From Mixophyes australis (Eukaryota > Chordata > Amphibia > Anura > Limnodynastidae): a stretch of DNA of 64,000 nucleotides. Below, piece after piece: positions 61,792-64,000 of the stretch; position 1 is the first letter of the stretch, and every line of letters starts with the position of its first letter. The position numbers and the translations under genes were made by a program. Below the pieces are notes generated by a model. That model ran no database searches. It saw only the letters and a list, made by a program, of their open reading frames with translations, and was not told the DNA's origin. Where the stretch lies: assembly GCA_036250195.1 (NCBI GenBank), contig JAVHZZ010000004.1, forward strand, positions 146,458,729 to 146,522,728, in the 5' to 3' direction.

Positions 61792-63438
61792 CTTTCTTAA
61801 CTCAAGTTATCAACTATCATTAGTAGGTTAAGTTTTGATGATTTTCATCTGGGATAATTAGACACAATCAAAAAAATGAATATATCTATATGTGCATGAG
61901 GAAAACCTGGCACATTGGATGGATAATGGTTCCAGACCACAAAGAAACAATCAGGGAGATTTGAAACTGGCACATCAGGCTGAGGGCCCTGTGGTGAGAT
62001 ATTACAAAGGACTCTGGAACCAAGGCAATATATCTCTATAAGTGTCAGCAGGGAGCTTTATAACAGTTTTTCTGACCAGCAAGAGAGAACCAGTTCTGTC
62101 CCAACTCACCTTGTATCAATACCACATCTTGTAACTGGTCTCACTGTGGTTGAAAGGGTGGGCACCTGGTATTTGTGAGAGAGGTTAGTTGGTGCGTCAC
62201 AAAAGTGACTGAGTAGCACTTTACCTGTCATAGTCTGTGGTCTTTAGAGTGGAAGGCAGGATATGAGGAGAGAACAGTAATCAATATAACATATTATGGA
62301 TTTGTTGTTTAGACTCTTGTTTAATAAACATATTCTGGCAATGTTCAGCGAGAGGAAACTGCATGACCTAGAAACTGAATGAATGCGAGGAGCAAAGTGG
62401 ATTGCCAAGGCCAAGAAAACTGTAACCTTGGTGGGTCGCTGTTGTTGTCTCGTTGAAATATAATGAGACTACAAGCCCTTAGATATCAATAATTGAATAC
62501 ATATAGGTTAGTCAATATGTTGACCATTTTGACTGCATACCATACACAGTAATCTGATTTATTTATCTTGCATTATTACATTCCAATTTCTCACACTATA
62601 CAGTACATTCTTACTGATCACATTAACACAATATATTTATTAGACACCATCTTATTTGTGTCGTTGATAGCTATAAGGCTGTACCTCTTTCCTGTGGGAA
62701 AAAAATTGCCGTCTACATTTTACTGGTAGCTATGCTGTAAAGTCTAATGTAGTTTCTGTCCCTAATTAGCTGACAGTGTAGTCTTCGGCCTCTGCAGTCT
62801 GAACCAGACTAAATAAATAAATGGAGCAAGAGATATCACCAGGTGACTTTCAGATGGCTTTAGTTTGTTTCCTTAAACCAGTGGATATTGCTTTATCTTT
62901 ATGGCATTATTCTTTGTTTTTCAGCAAGGCCTTTGTATCGGCTAGGCAGCTTTGTTTATTTTGTATGCTCCTAAATACGAGAAAGCTCAGGTCTATGCGT
63001 TGGAGGATGGAACTAAATCCATGGTGGCGACCAACAAAAAGAATGCTCTGTCTACATGGTAGGGCAGTGGTGCCCACATACAGCAGAATAGACACAAGGA
63101 AACCTTGGGACAGATATACTACTGTAGTATTTCTATATTGTGTCCCCTGCATCTGGCCTGCATTGTATACAGTCTCATAGGGAGGTGGGAAAAAAATTAT
63201 AATGATAAAGCGGTATTACCTGGCGTAATAAATGTAGATAGTTGAATAGGTGGTACAGATGAAGGCAATTAAAAACAAATATTTATTTGAATAATACAAA
63301 CACCATATGTGGTCCGAACCAATGGTTACCAGGTAATCATACCCATGTAGAAACACATATGTGGAGGATAATATATTCAATAAGTCCAGAAAAACATCTA
63401 TCCAACTTAAACAGGTGCGCAGAACTGGGCGTAAACTT
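61792..63438. other. Intergenic DNA without recognised features
   Basis: Includes a 119-codon open frame at 62821-63180 with no motif or homology that I recognise, overlapped by a minus-strand frame of 81 codons. I treat both as chance. Confidence 0.5.
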
Positions 63439-63439
63439 A

Positions 63440-63500
63440 ACTCAAACTTAGCACCCATGGCTGTCCCGCGAACCTGCTTAAAGTATGACCCACTACATAC
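63440..63500 (-). pseudogene. Penelope-like reverse transcriptase fragment, reverse copy
   Basis: The minus strand encodes YFKQVRGTAMGAKFELSL, matching the conserved QxRGTxMGxxFAP block of Penelope-like reverse transcriptases. After this block the homology stops. It is the mirror image of the segment starting at 63500. Confidence 0.65.
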
Positions 63501-63975
63501 TTTAGGCAGGTTCGCGGGACACCTATGGGCGCTAATTTTGCCCCCAGTTACACGAACCTGTTCATAGCCCATTAGGAAGATAACACAATTCGGAATAACA
63601 ATCCCTTTGCCAGCTGTTTACAAACATGACGGCGCTACATAGATGATATTCTATGTATCTGGACAGGGACACCGCAAGAACTGGCTTCATTCATTTAGTA
63701 CATTAACAGCAATAACCTGAATATCCAGTTCATTACTCATAGCAGTACTACAAAGGTTGAATTTTTGGACTTGGAAATCTATGTCCATAACAACAGATTG
63801 GAGACAAAAACTTTCTTTAAACCTGTAGACTGCAACTCATATAACCACCACAAGTGACCACTATGGCAACTGGTTGAAAAACATCCCCAAAAATCAGTTC
63901 ACTCGGTTGAGACGGAACTGTTCCAATGTAGAGCAGTATGAGGAACAGGCAACCATTCTCAAACAGAGATTCCTA
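63500..63975 (+). pseudogene. Penelope-like reverse transcriptase fragment
   Basis: Reading from 63500: YFRQVRGTPMGANFAPSYTN, then RRYIDDILCIWTGTP with the catalytic YIDD (about 63637-63648), STTKVEFLDLEIYVHNN, TKTFFKPVDCNSY and, after a frameshift near 63857, WLKNIPKNQFTRLRRNC with EEQATILKQRFL. This series (RGTxMG, YIDD, VEFLDL, FFKPxD, IPKxQFxRxRRNC) is typical of Penelope-like elements. Three in-frame stops and the frameshift show that it is dead. The N-terminal RT and any GIY-YIG endonuclease are absent. It ends exactly where a MITE begins. Confidence 0.85.
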
Positions 63976-64000
63976 GGGGGGTATTCAATTGTCAGCGAGT
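63976..64000. mobile_element. Start of a GGGGGGTATTCAATTG-family MITE (cut by window end)
   Basis: The last 25 bases begin GGGGGGTATTCAATTG, identical to the left end of the element at 36803, then diverge (tcagcgagt, a motif also found inside that element). It interrupts the Penelope-like fragment. The preceding bases are cta. Confidence 0.75.

Noticed and set aside
62821..63180. 119-codon frame
   Set aside because: No recognisable domain, and the opposite strand is also open; treated as chance.
55500..64000. MIR129-1 or LEP downstream of SND1
   Set aside because: Expected from mammalian gene order, but neither the miR-129 seed region nor a leptin-like frame was seen.

Overview
The window is vertebrate nuclear DNA, most likely from a frog or other amphibian. 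It carries one recognisable protein-coding gene, the 3' end of SND1 (Tudor-SN, p100), on the + strand. Seven coding exons can be placed exactly: 3662-3803, 34313-34436, 41958-42027, 44835-44948, 45035-45238, 54500-54544 and 54919-54984. All have GT/AG junctions and compatible phases. Together they encode the last 254 residues, ending in the family's DEFGYSR terminus and a TAA stop. A 3' UTR follows, with an AATAAA signal at 55472. The amphibian assignment is an inference from the repeat content (V-SINE-like tRNA SINEs, palindromic Harbinger-type MITEs, hAT MITEs, Tc1 relics, a Penelope-like element) and from the very large introns.

Layout: 1-3661 is intron upstream of the first exon seen. 3804-34312 is a 30.5 kb intron holding most of the repeats, including a 2.1 kb pure-pyrimidine array around a 200-base assembly gap. 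34437-41957 and 42028-44834 are medium introns. 44949-45034 is an intron of only 86 bases. 45239-54499 contains a dense stack of transposon relics: a broken hAT transposase gene split by a LINE 3' end, then a hAT MITE, then a Tc1 copy with both ends. 54545-54918 is the last intron. After the poly(A) site come a Harbinger-type MITE with a SINE inside it, a long hAT MITE, and a Penelope-like reverse transcriptase fragment cut by another MITE at the right edge.

No operon-like or new multi-gene system is visible. The items most worth a second look are structural: two hammerhead-ribozyme-like motifs at 10.3 and 20.4 kb, two related elements at 17.7-19.4 kb built from a series of perfect hairpins, head-to-head copies of a Penelope-like reverse transcriptase motif at 63.45-63.55 kb, the graded pyrimidine array whose last unit is inverted, and three clean hAT insertions whose duplicated targets share a CTAGA/CTAGAT core. 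Almost all other open reading frames are short chance frames or products of simple repeats. Coordinates of exons and of transposons with clear target duplications are exact by hand count; boundaries of degraded repeats are approximate.
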